Source: Methylophilales bacterium MBRSF5 (GTDB lineage: Bacteria; Pseudomonadota; Gammaproteobacteria; Burkholderiales; Methylophilaceae). From it: a stretch of DNA of 64,000 nt. A program made the position numbers and the translations under genes. Positions 29,219 through 39,334 of the stretch are shown here, one piece after another. The notes below the pieces were generated by a model. That model worked only from the letters and a program-made list of their open reading frames with translations, was not told where the DNA came from and did not search any database. Every line of letters starts with the position of its first letter. The stretch's first letter is position 1. The DNA is taken from positions 124,001 through 188,000 of the forward strand of contig CP011001.1 of the NCBI GenBank assembly GCA_001044335.1. Direction: 5' to 3'.

Positions 29219-30119
29219 TTTCTAACCAATCTTTTTTAACTAAAAATTTTTTATAAAGTTTTTCTTCCGCACTACCTTTCTCAGGAGTCCAATCATAACT
29301 CCAGTTAACTTTCGGTGGCATAGACATAAGTATAGATTCGGTTCTTCCTTTAGATTGAATGCCAAACAATGTTCCACGATCTTGGAGAAGATTAAACTCA
29401 ACATACCTACCTCTTCGGTAATACTGAAAATTTTTATGATGTTCCGTGAATTTTTCTTTTTTTCTTTTTTGAACAATTGGCATATAAGCATTTAAAAATA
29501 AATCACCGATCGAAAAAACAAATTTTGAGGTATCTGCAAAACCAAATTTGTTTAAATCATCAAAGAATATTCCACCCACTCCTCTGGGCTCATTTCTATG
29601 TTTTAAAAAAAAGTAGTCGTCACATTGATTTTTATAATCAGCATAAAGACTAGTATCAAATTTATCTAATCCATCTTTTAAAGTTTGATGAAAATGAATC
29701 ACGTCCTCTTCAAATGGGTAATACGGTGTTAAGTCCATACCACCACCAAACCACCAAATATCATCATGACCCTCTTTTGATGCAACAAAAAAACGAACAT
29801 TTAAATGTACTGTAGGAATAAAAGGGTTAAAAGGATGGAAAACAAGGGAAACGCCCATTGCTTCCCATTTTCGATTAACTATCTCAGGATGAGCATCAGT
29901 GGCGGATTGAGGAAGTTGAGAGCCATGAACATGGGAAAATCCAATTCCTGCTCTTTCAAAAACCTCTCCATTTTCAAGAATGCATGTATTGCCTCCACCA
30001 CCTTCAGGCCTCTGCCATGAGTCATGAAGAAAGGTTTTAGATTCTGTCATTTCGATTGTTTCAATAATCTTATGTTGGAGCAATTGAAACTTATCATTCA
30101 CTAATTCTTTGTTAACCAA
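29211..30119 (-). CDS. hemF: Oxygen-dependent coproporphyrinogen III oxidase
   Basis: HemF makes protoporphyrinogen IX by two oxidative decarboxylations of coproporphyrinogen III, an aerobic step of heme synthesis. The 302 residues show [22 protein letters not shown] near residue 37, VHLNVRFF, the signature [15 protein letters not shown] near 125 and the dimer-interface block [17 protein letters not shown] near 235, followed by [17 protein letters not shown]. Presence of this enzyme fits an aerobe with an aa3-type oxidase. It follows tsaC with 2 bases between. Confidence 0.98.
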   Translation of the reverse strand: MVNKELVNDKFQLLQHKIIETIEMTESKTFLHDSWQRPEGGGGNTCILENGEVFERAGIGFSHVHGSQLPQSATDAHPEIVNRKWEAMGVSLVFHPFNPFIPTVHLNVRFFVASKEGHDDIWWFGGGMDLTPYYPFEEDVIHFHQTLKDGLDKFDTSLYADYKNQCDDYFFLKHRNEPRGVGGIFFDDLNKFGFADTSKFVFSIGDLFLNAYMPIVQKRKKEKFTEHHKNFQYYRRGRYVEFNLLQDRGTLFGIQSKGRTESILMSMPPKVNWSYDWTPEKGSAEEKLYKKFLVKKDWLENV

Positions 30120-30121
30120 TA

Positions 30122-30661
30122 TTATTTCCTAATTATTTTTTTGCTTTCAAAATCAATAATTGTTGAGGGTCTTTTGTAATTTCCTACCCTTTCATTCATT
30201 ATGATACAAGATTTGCTAGAAAACTTTCTGCAACAATGTCTCCAAAACTTCAAACTTATCTGGCCAGAAAAGTTTGCACTGGTTGATGTAATAGGAAAAT
30301 TTAAATTTTCTAAAGTTCTTTTTATTTTTTTATGATCTGGAATACGACACCCAATCTTTTCCTTTTTGGGAGAGAGTAACATTGGACTACTTGGATTTTT
30401 TTTAAATAAATAGGAAGTATGTTTTGGCCAGTCAGAAATATGTTGCAAATTTTTTTCAGAAAGAGATACGTATCGAAAAAATTTTTGCACTTTATCTGAT
30501 ATCAGTAAAAAAGATTTATTCTTAGATCTTTTTTTTATGATGAGTATTTTCTTAAGCGCATTAATATTTTTTGGATGACAGCCAAGACCAAAGCAGGATT
30601 CAGTTGGGTGAATTAAAATTTTTCCTGTGAGTACTTTTCTTTGAATACGAGGTGTAAGCAA
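30122..30661 (-). CDS. tsaC: Threonylcarbamoyl-AMP synthase (TsaC/Sua5/YrdC)
   Basis: Makes threonylcarbamoyl-adenylate from threonine, bicarbonate and ATP for the t6A modification at tRNA position 37; TsaB, encoded near 55 kb, acts later in the pathway. The 179-residue protein is the short YrdC-only type. It shows ILIHPTESCFGLGCHP near residue 15, KKRSKNKSFLLI near 43 and the C-terminal ITSTSANFSGQ near 124. Unusually rich in Lys/Ser and AT-rich codons. Two bases from hemF and one from purD. Confidence 0.9.
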   Translation of the reverse strand: MLTPRIQRKVLTGKILIHPTESCFGLGCHPKNINALKKILIIKKRSKNKSFLLISDKVQKFFRYVSLSEKNLQHISDWPKHTSYLFKKNPSSPMLLSPKKEKIGCRIPDHKKIKRTLENLNFPITSTSANFSGQISLKFWRHCCRKFSSKSCIIMNERVGNYKRPSTIIDFESKKIIRK

Positions 30662-30662
30662 A

Positions 30663-31928
30663 TTAGTTTAATGCCTTTTTTCCTATATCTGTTCGAAATT
30701 GAACGCCATCAAAGTTAACAATATCAGTGAGTTTATAAGCCTCATCAAATGCTAATTGAAGATTCATGCCTTTCCCAGTCAAGCCGAGCACCCTTCCTCC
30801 ATTAGTCAGAATATCACCATTTGCTTTTTTTGTTCCAGCATGAAAGACATACTGTGTTGGACTTTTAAAATTAGAATTTATTATTTTCTTATCTTTTTCA
30901 GGAGTGTCAGGATAATTTTTAGCAGCTAATACCACAGTTAAAGCAAAATCATCCTCCCATAAGGGGAGATGTTTGTTTAGCTGTCCATCGCATGCATCCT
31001 TGATTAATTCGTAAAGATCATTTTTCATTCTAAATAGAATAGGTTGTGTTTCAGGGTCACCCATTCGGCAGTTAAATTCCAATACCTTAATATTATTCTC
31101 ATCAATCATTAAGCCAGCATACAGAAATCCTCTAAAGGTAATTCCATCTTTTTTTAATCCAGAAATAGTTGGATGTATGACTTCATGCATTATTTTTTCA
31201 TGAAGTTCAGGAGTAACAATTGGGGCGGGGGAATAAGCACCCATTCCGCCAGTATTTGGACCAAGGTCATTATCAAGAAGCCTTTTATGATCTTGACTGG
31301 ATGCCATAGGAAAAATATTTTCACCATCGCTCATAACAATAAAACTGGCTTCCTCGCCTCGGAGAAATTCCTCAATAACAATCGAGGATCCAGCATGCCC
31401 AAACTTATTATCCTCCAACATAAAGTCTACTGTTTGATGAGCTTCCTCTAATGAATTTGCGATGATCACACCCTTACCTGCTGCTAAACCATCAGCTTTA
31501 ATAACAATAGGCACAGTTTGCTGTTGGTCAATATACTGATGTGCTAACTGAGGATCGCTAAAAGACGAATAGAATGCAGTTGGTATGCTATGTCGGATCA
31601 TAAATTCTTTTGCATATTTTTTTGAGGACTCTAATTGTGCCGCCTCCTGTGAAGGGCCGAATATTTTCAGATGGCGGGCTTCAAATTTATCAACTATACC
31701 TTCTGATAAGGGTTGTTCAGGACCTACTACAGTGAGCTCAATAGAATTATTCTGAGCAAATTTAATTAATTCATCATGGTTTGTGATATCGATGTTTTCA
31801 ATTTTTGGTTCAGAATCTGAACCACCGTTTCCTGGAGCTAAAAAAACTTTTGTCACATGCTCACTTTGGGACATTTTCCATGCGAGTGCATGCTCTCTAC
31901 CACCACTTCCAATAATTAAAACTTTCAT
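30663..31928 (-). CDS. purD: Phosphoribosylamine-glycine ligase (GARS)
   Basis: Second step of purine synthesis: ATP-dependent joining of glycine to phosphoribosylamine. The 421-residue ATP-grasp enzyme has MKVLIIGSGGREHALAWKM at the N terminus, VVGPEQPLSEGIVD near residue 65, IKADGLAAGKGVIIA near 145 and DHKRLLDNDLGPNTGGMGAYSPAP-type sequence near 215. LEFNCRMGDPETQ near 290 carries metal ligands. It lies downstream of purH with a 12-base gap, forming a purine pair. Confidence 0.98.
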   Translation of the reverse strand: MKVLIIGSGGREHALAWKMSQSEHVTKVFLAPGNGGSDSEPKIENIDITNHDELIKFAQNNSIELTVVGPEQPLSEGIVDKFEARHLKIFGPSQEAAQLESSKKYAKEFMIRHSIPTAFYSSFSDPQLAHQYIDQQQTVPIVIKADGLAAGKGVIIANSLEEAHQTVDFMLEDNKFGHAGSSIVIEEFLRGEEASFIVMSDGENIFPMASSQDHKRLLDNDLGPNTGGMGAYSPAPIVTPELHEKIMHEVIHPTISGLKKDGITFRGFLYAGLMIDENNIKVLEFNCRMGDPETQPILFRMKNDLYELIKDACDGQLNKHLPLWEDDFALTVVLAAKNYPDTPEKDKKIINSNFKSPTQYVFHAGTKKANGDILTNGGRVLGLTGKGMNLQLAFDEAYKLTDIVNFDGVQFRTDIGKKALN

Positions 31929-31940
31929 TTTTTTATATCT

Positions 31941-33497
31941 TTAATGTTTAAAATGACGAACTTTAGTAAATAGCATTACCAGTCCAAGTTCATTTGCAGC
32001 TTCGATCACTTCATCATCGCGAACACTGCCGCCTGGTTGAATGACACATTTGGCACCAAATTTTGCTAGGACATCAATGCCATCTCGAAATGGAAAAAAA
32101 GCATCAGAAGCTACCACGCTGTTGGTAAGATCAAGTTTTGCGTTCTCAGCTTTGATGGCGGCAATTCGAGTACTGTCGACACGACTCATTTGTCCTGCAC
32201 CCACTCCCAATGTCATATTATCTTTACAAAATATAATGGCATTTGACTTCACATACTGTGCCACATGCCAAGCAAAGCTCATGTCATTGAGTTGGTCTTG
32301 ATTCGGTTTTAATTCACTCACCACTTCACATGTATTAATGTCGAAATCAATTTGATCGGGTGTTTGAATTAAGAAACCGCCTCCAATCTTTTTAAAATCG
32401 AAATTATCAGATCCCGCTTTATTAGGAATTTCTAAAACCCTAAGATTTTTTTTAGAATCAAAGATGTTAAGAGCATCCTCAGAAAAACTTGGGGCAATGA
32501 TTATTTCTGCAAATTGTTTATTTATTTCCTCAGCCGTTTCTCCATCAACGCTACAGTTAAAAGCAATAATGCCTCCGAAGGCTGACGTTGGATCTGTCAT
32601 GAAAGCTCTAAGATATGCTTCTTTTGGCTTGTCTGCCATTGCTACACCACAAGGATTGGCATGTTTGACAATAACGCAAGATGATGCAGACATATTCTTT
32701 ACACACTCCCATGCATTTTCTGCATCATTTAAGTTATTGAAGGACAGTTCTTTTCCTTGAATTTGATTAAAGTTTGATAGCGCTCCTGCATAATTTGTTT
32801 TATGCTTGTAAAAAGCAGCCTGTTGATGTGGATTCTCACCATATCTCATGTCCATTGACTTTTCGAGGTGAATTGAAATATTTTGCGGAAATTTATCGCT
32901 AACATTATTATCATTTTGTAGGTATTGAAATATTGCCTGATCATAGTTTGAGGTATGTTCAAATGCTTTCAATGCAAACTCTTTTTTTAAATCAAAACTT
33001 ACTTCCCCATTATTTTTATTCAACTCATCAATTAATGACTGGTAATCATCTGGGCTGGTTACTATTATGACATCCTTGTGATTTTTTGCCGAGGAACGAA
33101 TCATCGCTGGACCACCAATATCAATATTCTCAATGGCGTCCTCGTATGTTGAGTTTGGATTCTCGATTGTTTTGACGAATGGATACAGGTTGATGATAAC
33201 TAGATCGATAGTCTCGATATTATGATCTTTGAGTGTGCGCATATGATCATCTGATTCTCTTTTTGCGAGTATTCCCCCGTGAATTATCGGATTTAGAGTT
33301 TTTACTCGTCCATCAAGCATTTCTGGGAAACCAGTGTGATCCGAAACTTCAATGACGTCAATGTCTGCTTCTTTTAAAGTTTTAGCACTTCCGCCAGTGG
33401 ACAGAATTTTAATTCCAAATGAGTTTAGAGCGGCTCCGAGTTCAACTAGGCCAGATTTATCTGATACGCTTATTAATGCTGTTTTTATTTTACTCAT
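31941..33497 (-). CDS. purH: Bifunctional AICAR transformylase / IMP cyclohydrolase
   Basis: Catalyses the last two steps of IMP synthesis. The 518 residues begin with the IMPCH domain ([15 protein letters not shown] near residue 8, [15 protein letters not shown] near 67) and continue with the AICARFT domain. The latter shows [14 protein letters not shown] near 218, the catalytic [10 protein letters not shown] near 268 and [17 protein letters not shown] near 470. Two bases separate it from fis upstream. The dusB-fis-purH-purD order is familiar in betaproteobacteria. Confidence 0.98.
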   Translation of the reverse strand: MSKIKTALISVSDKSGLVELGAALNSFGIKILSTGGSAKTLKEADIDVIEVSDHTGFPEMLDGRVKTLNPIIHGGILAKRESDDHMRTLKDHNIETIDLVIINLYPFVKTIENPNSTYEDAIENIDIGGPAMIRSSAKNHKDVIIVTSPDDYQSLIDELNKNNGEVSFDLKKEFALKAFEHTSNYDQAIFQYLQNDNNVSDKFPQNISIHLEKSMDMRYGENPHQQAAFYKHKTNYAGALSNFNQIQGKELSFNNLNDAENAWECVKNMSASSCVIVKHANPCGVAMADKPKEAYLRAFMTDPTSAFGGIIAFNCSVDGETAEEINKQFAEIIIAPSFSEDALNIFDSKKNLRVLEIPNKAGSDNFDFKKIGGGFLIQTPDQIDFDINTCEVVSELKPNQDQLNDMSFAWHVAQYVKSNAIIFCKDNMTLGVGAGQMSRVDSTRIAAIKAENAKLDLTNSVVASDAFFPFRDGIDVLAKFGAKCVIQPGGSVRDDEVIEAANELGLVMLFTKVRHFKH

Positions 33498-33499
33498 AG

Positions 33500-33733
33500 T
33501 TAAAAGTTAAGATTGTAGAATTCTAGTTTTTTTCTTAATGTATTACGATTAAGGCCTAATATTTTTGCTGCTCTCGTTTGATTACCTTGAGCATAATTCA
33601 TAATATAGATGAGAAGTGGTTTTTCAACCGAATGTAAAACCATATCGTAGACACCATTAGGATTTTCACCGTCAAGATCTTTAAAATACTTATCTAATAG
33701 TGTTTCTATTTTATCTTGAAGGTTCTGATCCAT
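33500..33733 (-). CDS. fis: DNA-binding protein Fis
   Basis: Fis is a nucleoid protein that bends DNA and, in enterics, activates rRNA promoters. The 77-residue product has the dimerisation region (MVLHSVEKPLLIYIMNYAQ, about residues 31-49) and the C-terminal helix-turn-helix GNQTRAAKILGLNRNTLRKKL (about 50-70). It is shorter at the N terminus than E. coli Fis (98 aa), as is common outside enterics. It follows dusB with a 3-base gap, the dusB-fis operon. Confidence 0.95.
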   Translation of the reverse strand: MDQNLQDKIETLLDKYFKDLDGENPNGVYDMVLHSVEKPLLIYIMNYAQGNQTRAAKILGLNRNTLRKKLEFYNLNF

Positions 33734-33736
33734 GTT

Positions 33737-34747
33737 TTATGCTGGCTCCAGAACGTCTTCGTAGGATATAAAGTTGGAAATTTGTTTTTGACTTTCAAAA
33801 AATTCTTTTATGAAATTAAGTTGTTCTTGATTATCATTAATTAAATTCATTTTCGCTCGAAACATAGCTGAATTCTTGAGCCCTTTGGTGTACCAGGATA
33901 TATGCTTTCTTGCGATTTTAAGACCAGAGTGTTCTCCATAAAAATCATAGAGATCAGTTACGTGTTCGATGGTTGTTTTTTCAACTTCGTCAATAGAGGG
34001 AGGAGGTAAGTGTTCACCTGTTTTAATGTAGTGGTCAATTTCACGGAAAATCCAAGGTCTTCCTTGGGCGGCGCGACCAATCATGACTCCGTCAGCAGAT
34101 GTCTTTTTTAGAACATGTAATGCTTTTTCGGGGGAAGTGATATCACCATTAGCAATTACCGGAATTTTTATTTGATCTTTTACAGCTGCAATTGTTTCAT
34201 ATTCAGCATCTCCGGTATAGTGGCACGCCCTGGTTCGACCATGAATCGCAAGAGCCTGAATACCTGAATTTTCTGCAATTTTTGCAATGGTAATCGCATT
34301 TTTGTTTTGTTTATCCCATCCCGTTCTGATTTTCAAAGTGACGGGAATGGGTGAGGCTTTGACAACCGCCTCTAAAATTCTTTTAACGAGGTCCTCATGC
34401 TGAAGAAGTGCTGAACCTGCCATGACATTACATATTTTTTTTGCTGGGCAGCCCATGTTGATGTCGATAATTTGAGCTCCCTTGTCGGCATTGTACTGAG
34501 CAGCTTCAGCCATCATTTGGGGATCAGCTCCTGCAATTTGTACAGATATAGGTTCAACCTCACCATCGTGGTTAGCTCTTCGGATAGTTTTTGAGCTTCC
34601 ATAAAGCAGCGAGTTAGAGGTAACCATTTCACTCACTGCCATCCCAGCCCCATATTTTTTGCATAGCTGGCGAAATGGACGGTCTGTAACCCCAGCCATT
34701 GGAGCAACAACAATATTATTTTTTAAAGTGTATGGACCTATTCGCAT
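33737..34747 (-). CDS. dusB: tRNA-dihydrouridine synthase B
   Basis: Flavin enzyme reducing uridine to dihydrouridine in the tRNA D loop. The 336 residues show NNIVVAPMAGVTDRPFRQ near residue 9, the catalytic-cysteine motif DINMGCPAKKICN near 96, PVTLKIRTGWD near 135, IHGRTRACHYTG near 166 and PVIANGDITSPEKA near 195, all of the DusB type. It is the first gene of the dusB-fis-pur cluster. A hairpin lies 25 bases upstream. Confidence 0.97.
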   Translation of the reverse strand: MRIGPYTLKNNIVVAPMAGVTDRPFRQLCKKYGAGMAVSEMVTSNSLLYGSSKTIRRANHDGEVEPISVQIAGADPQMMAEAAQYNADKGAQIIDINMGCPAKKICNVMAGSALLQHEDLVKRILEAVVKASPIPVTLKIRTGWDKQNKNAITIAKIAENSGIQALAIHGRTRACHYTGDAEYETIAAVKDQIKIPVIANGDITSPEKALHVLKKTSADGVMIGRAAQGRPWIFREIDHYIKTGEHLPPPSIDEVEKTTIEHVTDLYDFYGEHSGLKIARKHISWYTKGLKNSAMFRAKMNLINDNQEQLNFIKEFFESQKQISNFISYEDVLEPA

Positions 34748-34771
34748 CTTTAAGTTTTTGAATAAAATGAG

Positions 34772-34790
34772 TTGCCTATTTTATAGGCAA
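34772..34790 (-). terminator. Hairpin between the polA/CinA-like pair and dusB
   Basis: TTGCCTAT (34772-34779) pairs perfectly with ATAGGCAA (34783-34790) around a 3-base loop. On the minus strand it is followed by CTCATTTTATTC, which is only moderately T-rich. It probably ends the polA and CinA-like transcript before dusB, though incompletely. Confidence 0.5.
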
Positions 34791-34800
34791 TCAGTGATTT

Positions 34801-35526
34801 TTAAAAGTGATAACCTAATTCTTTTACGTATTTTTTTACCACTTCCATTGCACTCATTACTTGCTCTTTATCACCTTTAATACCAAATTCAACTTGTCTT
34901 TGAGGGGTTATTTTGGGGAGACTATACATTTTTACTAAAGGAAAATCATTTTCAATTTGGTTCATTAAATCAATAAGTAGACTTTCTGCAATATCTGGAA
35001 TGATAATTGACCGATCGAATTGAATTTTATTGGATGGAGGAAGCTTATTTTTAAATACCCAATCCATCATCGGCCATGCCATTTCAGGAAACCCCGGCAT
35101 AAAAAAATTTTTATTTATATAAAAACCTGGAATCATATTGATTTCATTCGGGATTAACTCAGACCCATCTGGAAGTTCAGCCATCAAAATTCTTTTAGGA
35201 TAAGCTTCCTTACCAAATTTATCCTCAATTAGTTTTGCTGCATCAGTATGTCGTTTAAGAGCTTTTTGGTGAGCTTTGGCGGCGCTTGATCTTGTGTGAT
35301 CATCTGGCGTTGCTCCAATTCCTCCGAAACAAAAGACGATTTTATCTTTTAAATTTTTAATTTTTGATTGAATTTCATGCTCACTATCGGGCAAGTAGTT
35401 GACGCTTTTAATTACATAGTTATTTTGTTTTGTAACATCTAAGGCTTTTTTGAAGTGTTTGTCTTCTCTTTTACCTGAAAGAATTTCGTCGCCAATAATG
35501 ACTAAATGTATTTCATTATCTTCCAT
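34801..35526 (-). CDS. CinA N-terminal-type molybdopterin-binding domain protein
   Basis: A 241-residue protein of the competence/damage-inducible CinA N-terminal family (MoaB/Mog-like fold). Visible are VIIGDEILSGKREDKH near residue 9 and FGGIGATPDDHTRSSAAKA near 67, the ligand-binding loops, plus MIPGFYINKNFFMPGFPEM near 130. The C-terminal deamidase domain of full CinA is absent. In related proteins this domain acts on pyridine nucleotides; here the role is unassigned. Its ATG immediately follows the polA TAG. Confidence 0.85.
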   Translation of the reverse strand: MEDNEIHLVIIGDEILSGKREDKHFKKALDVTKQNNYVIKSVNYLPDSEHEIQSKIKNLKDKIVFCFGGIGATPDDHTRSSAAKAHQKALKRHTDAAKLIEDKFGKEAYPKRILMAELPDGSELIPNEINMIPGFYINKNFFMPGFPEMAWPMMDWVFKNKLPPSNKIQFDRSIIIPDIAESLLIDLMNQIENDFPLVKMYSLPKITPQRQVEFGIKGDKEQVMSAMEVVKKYVKELGYHF

Positions 35527-38232
35527 CTAGTGAGCCTCTTCCCAATTAATCCCTGATCCCAAATCGGCAATCAATGGAACATCTAGCGTAGCTACATTTG
35601 ACATGATTTTTGGAATCTCTGTTTTGATGATATCTAGCTCGGCATTTGGAACTTCTAGAACTAGTTCGTCATGCACTTGCATGACCATCAAGGTTTTCAG
35701 TTTATTATCTTCTATCCATTGCTGAACATTGTTCATTGCCATCTTGATTAAATCAGCTGCAGTACCCTGCATCGGAGCATTAATTGCTGCTCTTTCCGCA
35801 GCTGCTCGCTGTATCCCATTGGAGCTATTGATTAATGGGACCCATAATCTTCTGCCGAAGACTGTTTCAACATACCCTTGCTCTTTTGCAACCAACTTTC
35901 CTTGATCCATATAGTTTTTAACCCCAGGATATTTTTCAAAGTATTGGTCAATAAAGTTTTTAGCAGAGTTTCTATCAATATTAAGGGTTTGAGATAATCC
36001 AAAGGCACTCATTCCGTAAATCAAACCAAAATTAATGACCTTGGCAAACCGCCTTTGTTCTGAGCTTACCGATGCATCATTGGTGTTAAATATTGCACTT
36101 GCCGTAGATCTATGAATATCTTCATTTTGATTAAAGGCATCCAAAAGTCCATGATCCTTAGATAAATGAGCCATAATTCTTAGTTCAATTTGAGAATAAT
36201 CACAAGAGACAATCTGACTATCAGTATTTGCAATGAAAGCTTCTCGTACCTTTCTGCCTTCTTTTGTTTTAATTGGAATATTTTGTAAATTAGGTTCTGA
36301 GCTGGCTAATCTTCCAGTGATTGCAACGGCCTGATTGTAGCTGGTATGGATTCTTTTTGTGTTGAGATTGACCATCTTAGGGAGCTTGTCAGTGTAAGTA
36401 TTTTTTAGCTTGCTCAAACTGCGGTGTTCTAAAATAACTTTTGGCAGTGCGTGATCATGTGACAGTTCCTCAAGCACATCCTCACTCGTGGACGGCGTCC
36501 CAGTTGGAGTTTTTTTTGTAGGAATTATTTTCATCTTGTCAAAAAGAATCTCACGTAACTGTTTCGGCGATGACAAATTGAAAGGTTGTTCGGCTATTTG
36601 GTATGCTTCGTTTTCGAGATTGAGAATTTTTAAACCCAGACCTTGGCTTTGGTCATGTAAGATTTTTTCAGAAATCAATACTCCGTTGCGTTCAATACAA
36701 AAAAGCGTGAGCAGGGATGGTATTTCAATTTCTTTATAGGTGTAATTTAATTTTGAATCAGCAATAATTTTTTTATTGAGGTGTTCGTATAGTTGCAATG
36801 TGACATCAGCATCTTCTGACGCATATTGGTATGCATCATCTATTGATACTTGATCAAAGGTGAGCTGCTTTACACCCTTTCCAACAACAGATTCAAAGCT
36901 AATACAATCATGATCTAAATATTTTTTTGCAAGCTTGTCCATGCCGTGAGATTCAGTGCTGTCAATGACATAACTCATGATCATGGTATCTTCAATTGGA
37001 CCTTTAAAGGCAATGTCATAATTTTTTAAAACATGCATGTCGTATTTAATGTTCTGACCAACTTTGGTTATATTTTCATTTTCAGTAATTGATTTAATTT
37101 TATTTAAAACTAAATTTAACGGCAGCTGGGGTATTGACATGTCTTGATGTTGCAAGGGGATATAGCATGCCTTGCCTGCCTGATAAGCCAAAGAAATCCC
37201 AACCAGTCGTGCTTCCATAAAATTCAGGGAGTTTGTTTCTGTGTCCAGTATGCAGAGATTATTTTGTTCGATTTGAGTAATCCAATAATCAAGATCACTT
37301 TCTGCATTCAGAATAGAATAATCTTTATCTTTATTAAATTCTGCTTGAACTTCACTGTTAAAAGTGTTGGCGACTTCATTATCAGTATCTTCAAACTCTT
37401 TCTTTAGCCACGAGCTGAAGTTGTAGTGTTGGTAAATTTTGTGCAGTTCTTTTTTGTCTTGTTCGGCTTTTACAAAGTTATCAAATAAGACATTCATTTT
37501 CACATCTTTTTTTATGGTGATGAGTGATTTGCCAGTTGGGAGCCAGTCAAGTGCGCTCTTGAGGTGGGCACCGACTGCTCCAGAAATTTGATCAGAGTTG
37601 GCTACGATGTTGTCAAGGTCACCGAATTCATTGAGCCATTTAACCGCTGTTTTTGGACCCACCTTGTCAACGCCCGGAATATTATCAGCCTTGTCTCCTA
37701 TGAGGGTTAAATAATCAATAATTTGTTTAGGAGGGACTCCAAATTTTTTTAATACACCCTCAACATCAAGAACCTCATTAGTCATCGTGTTAACAAGAGT
37801 AATATTCTCATTAACAAGTTGAGCAAGGTCTTTGTCACCTGTAGAGATAATGACTTCCATATCTTGTTTTGCTGCATCTTCCGCAAGTGTTCCAATGACA
37901 TCATCAGCCTCTACTCCTTCAATGGATAACATTGATATTCCAAGCGCGTGAATGGCTTTTTTTAAGGGCTCAATTTGAACAGCAAGATCTTCAGGCATAT
38001 GAGGCCTGTTTGCCTTGTAGTCAGAATAAATATCGTTTCGGAAAGTTTTACCTTTGGCATCAAAGACACAAACAACGAAGTCTGAAGTATATTCTGCCAT
38101 AGTTTTTTTTAGCATATTCAGAACACCATAAATAACACCGGAGGGCTCATTATTTTGATTTCTTAAATCAGGAAGAGCATGATATGCTCTATACAGGTAT
38201 GATGATCCATCGATAAGCAGTATTTTTTTCAT
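35527..38232 (-). CDS. polA: DNA polymerase I
   Basis: PolA fills repair gaps and removes Okazaki primers. The 901 residues comprise a 5' nuclease domain (LLIDGSSYLYRAYHALP at the N terminus, DDVIGTLAEDA near 115) and a 3'-5' exonuclease domain that keeps its catalytic Asp and Glu (LDTETNSLNF near 330). The polymerase domain has motif A DYSQIELRIMAHLS, motif B RRFAKVINFGLIYGMSAFG and motif C MQVHDELVLEV. All three activities look intact. It is divergent from the LOG-family gene with 9 bases between starts, so their promoters must overlap. Confidence 0.99.
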   Translation of the reverse strand: MKKILLIDGSSYLYRAYHALPDLRNQNNEPSGVIYGVLNMLKKTMAEYTSDFVVCVFDAKGKTFRNDIYSDYKANRPHMPEDLAVQIEPLKKAIHALGISMLSIEGVEADDVIGTLAEDAAKQDMEVIISTGDKDLAQLVNENITLVNTMTNEVLDVEGVLKKFGVPPKQIIDYLTLIGDKADNIPGVDKVGPKTAVKWLNEFGDLDNIVANSDQISGAVGAHLKSALDWLPTGKSLITIKKDVKMNVLFDNFVKAEQDKKELHKIYQHYNFSSWLKKEFEDTDNEVANTFNSEVQAEFNKDKDYSILNAESDLDYWITQIEQNNLCILDTETNSLNFMEARLVGISLAYQAGKACYIPLQHQDMSIPQLPLNLVLNKIKSITENENITKVGQNIKYDMHVLKNYDIAFKGPIEDTMIMSYVIDSTESHGMDKLAKKYLDHDCISFESVVGKGVKQLTFDQVSIDDAYQYASEDADVTLQLYEHLNKKIIADSKLNYTYKEIEIPSLLTLFCIERNGVLISEKILHDQSQGLGLKILNLENEAYQIAEQPFNLSSPKQLREILFDKMKIIPTKKTPTGTPSTSEDVLEELSHDHALPKVILEHRSLSKLKNTYTDKLPKMVNLNTKRIHTSYNQAVAITGRLASSEPNLQNIPIKTKEGRKVREAFIANTDSQIVSCDYSQIELRIMAHLSKDHGLLDAFNQNEDIHRSTASAIFNTNDASVSSEQRRFAKVINFGLIYGMSAFGLSQTLNIDRNSAKNFIDQYFEKYPGVKNYMDQGKLVAKEQGYVETVFGRRLWVPLINSSNGIQRAAAERAAINAPMQGTAADLIKMAMNNVQQWIEDNKLKTLMVMQVHDELVLEVPNAELDIIKTEIPKIMSNVATLDVPLIADLGSGINWEEAH

Positions 38233-38241
38233 ATATTTATT

Positions 38242-38970
38242 ATGGCCGAATCAAAAAAAAATCCTAGTAATAATTTATCAGATTTATTGATGCAAAATGA
38301 ATTTGACAATGAGTCATGGCACGCATTTGAAATTGTATCTGAATATGTGAGTGCTACCCAATCTTTGGATCGAATTACACCCGCAATTTCTTTTTTTGGA
38401 AGCGCGCGATCTAAACCATCAGATAAATATTATAAGCTGAGTGGGGAGATTGCTTTTAAATTATCAGAGTCAGGATTTAATATTATTACCGGCGGTGGAC
38501 CTGGTCTGATGGAAGCTGCAAGTAAAGGTGCTTTTAATGGAAAATCTAAAAGTATCGGTTTAAATATTATTCTCCCAAAAGAACAAAACCCAAATGCATA
38601 CCAAGACATCAGTATTAATTTCAAATACTTTTTTATGCGAAAAGTGATGTTTGTAAAATATGCTTTTGCGTATGTTGTCGCACCGGGTGGCTTCGGGACT
38701 CTCGATGAATTTTCTGAGGTGCTTACTTTAATTCAAACCAATAAATCAAAGAAGGTCCCAGTTATTTTGGTTGGCGTAGATTTTTGGCAAGGCTTGCAAG
38801 ATTGGTTTCAAAATAAAATTATTCATGAAAAATTTGCTGATCAAGAAGATTTAAGCATTTTTAAAATGAGCGACGATCCAGATGAGATAGTAAATTTTAT
38901 ATTTAATTGTTATTACAGAAAAGATAATGATCTTTCTTTTAAAAGCAATAACCTGAATATTCATTTATAA
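38242..38970 (+). CDS. LOG-family protein (Rossmann fold, possible nucleotide 5'-monophosphate nucleosidase)
   Basis: Relatives are annotated as cytokinin-activating or nucleotide-cleaving phosphoribohydrolases, once misnamed lysine decarboxylases. The 242 residues carry FFGSARSKP near residue 52, TGGGPGLMEAASKGA near 84, a RK pair in FFMRKVMFVKY near 133 and the signature APGGFGTLDEFSEVLTLIQT near 149. Fold assignment is strong and substrate unknown. Its start lies 9 bases from that of polA on the opposite strand. Confidence 0.88.
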   Translation: MAESKKNPSNNLSDLLMQNEFDNESWHAFEIVSEYVSATQSLDRITPAISFFGSARSKPSDKYYKLSGEIAFKLSESGFNIITGGGPGLMEAASKGAFNGKSKSIGLNIILPKEQNPNAYQDISINFKYFFMRKVMFVKYAFAYVVAPGGFGTLDEFSEVLTLIQTNKSKKVPVILVGVDFWQGLQDWFQNKIIHEKFADQEDLSIFKMSDDPDEIVNFIFNCYYRKDNDLSFKSNNLNIHL

Positions 38971-39001
38971 TTGAAATATTAATTAAAGGATTATTAAAGG
39001 C

Positions 39002-39325
39002 ATGACAAAAATTTTCATTTCACTTTTATTGGTAGCGTTTCTTCCATTCGCAACAGTTACGAATGCAGCTGATGAGCTTGATCCACCTGAAAGCAACTAC
39101 GACTACGATCCATCCATCGATCAACCGGAGATTACCATTAGAGAAGAAAAAGATGAATATATCGAAGAGTATAGAATGAATGGAAATCTTTACATGATGA
39201 AAGTCACTCCAAAAAATATGCCTTCATATTACTTGATAAAACATGATCCAAATGGAGATTGGGTGAGGGAAGATACTGAAGGGAAAGCAATCTCATTGCC
39301 AATGTGGGTAATCGGCGAATTCTAA
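39002..39325 (+). CDS. DUF2782 family exported protein
   Basis: A 107-residue protein with a signal peptide (MTKIFISLLLVAFLPFATV, cleavage probably after NAA near residue 23). An acidic stretch and a compact domain follow, with IRREKDE-like IREEKDEYIEEYRMNGNLYMMKV and YYLIKHDPNGDWVRED. This matches the DUF2782 family found upstream of thrB or polA in betaproteobacteria. Periplasmic location is inferred; function is unknown. thrB follows after 9 bases. Confidence 0.8.
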   Translation: MTKIFISLLLVAFLPFATVTNAADELDPPESNYDYDPSIDQPEITIREEKDEYIEEYRMNGNLYMMKVTPKNMPSYYLIKHDPNGDWVREDTEGKAISLPMWVIGEF

Positions 39326-39334
39326 AAATTATTT

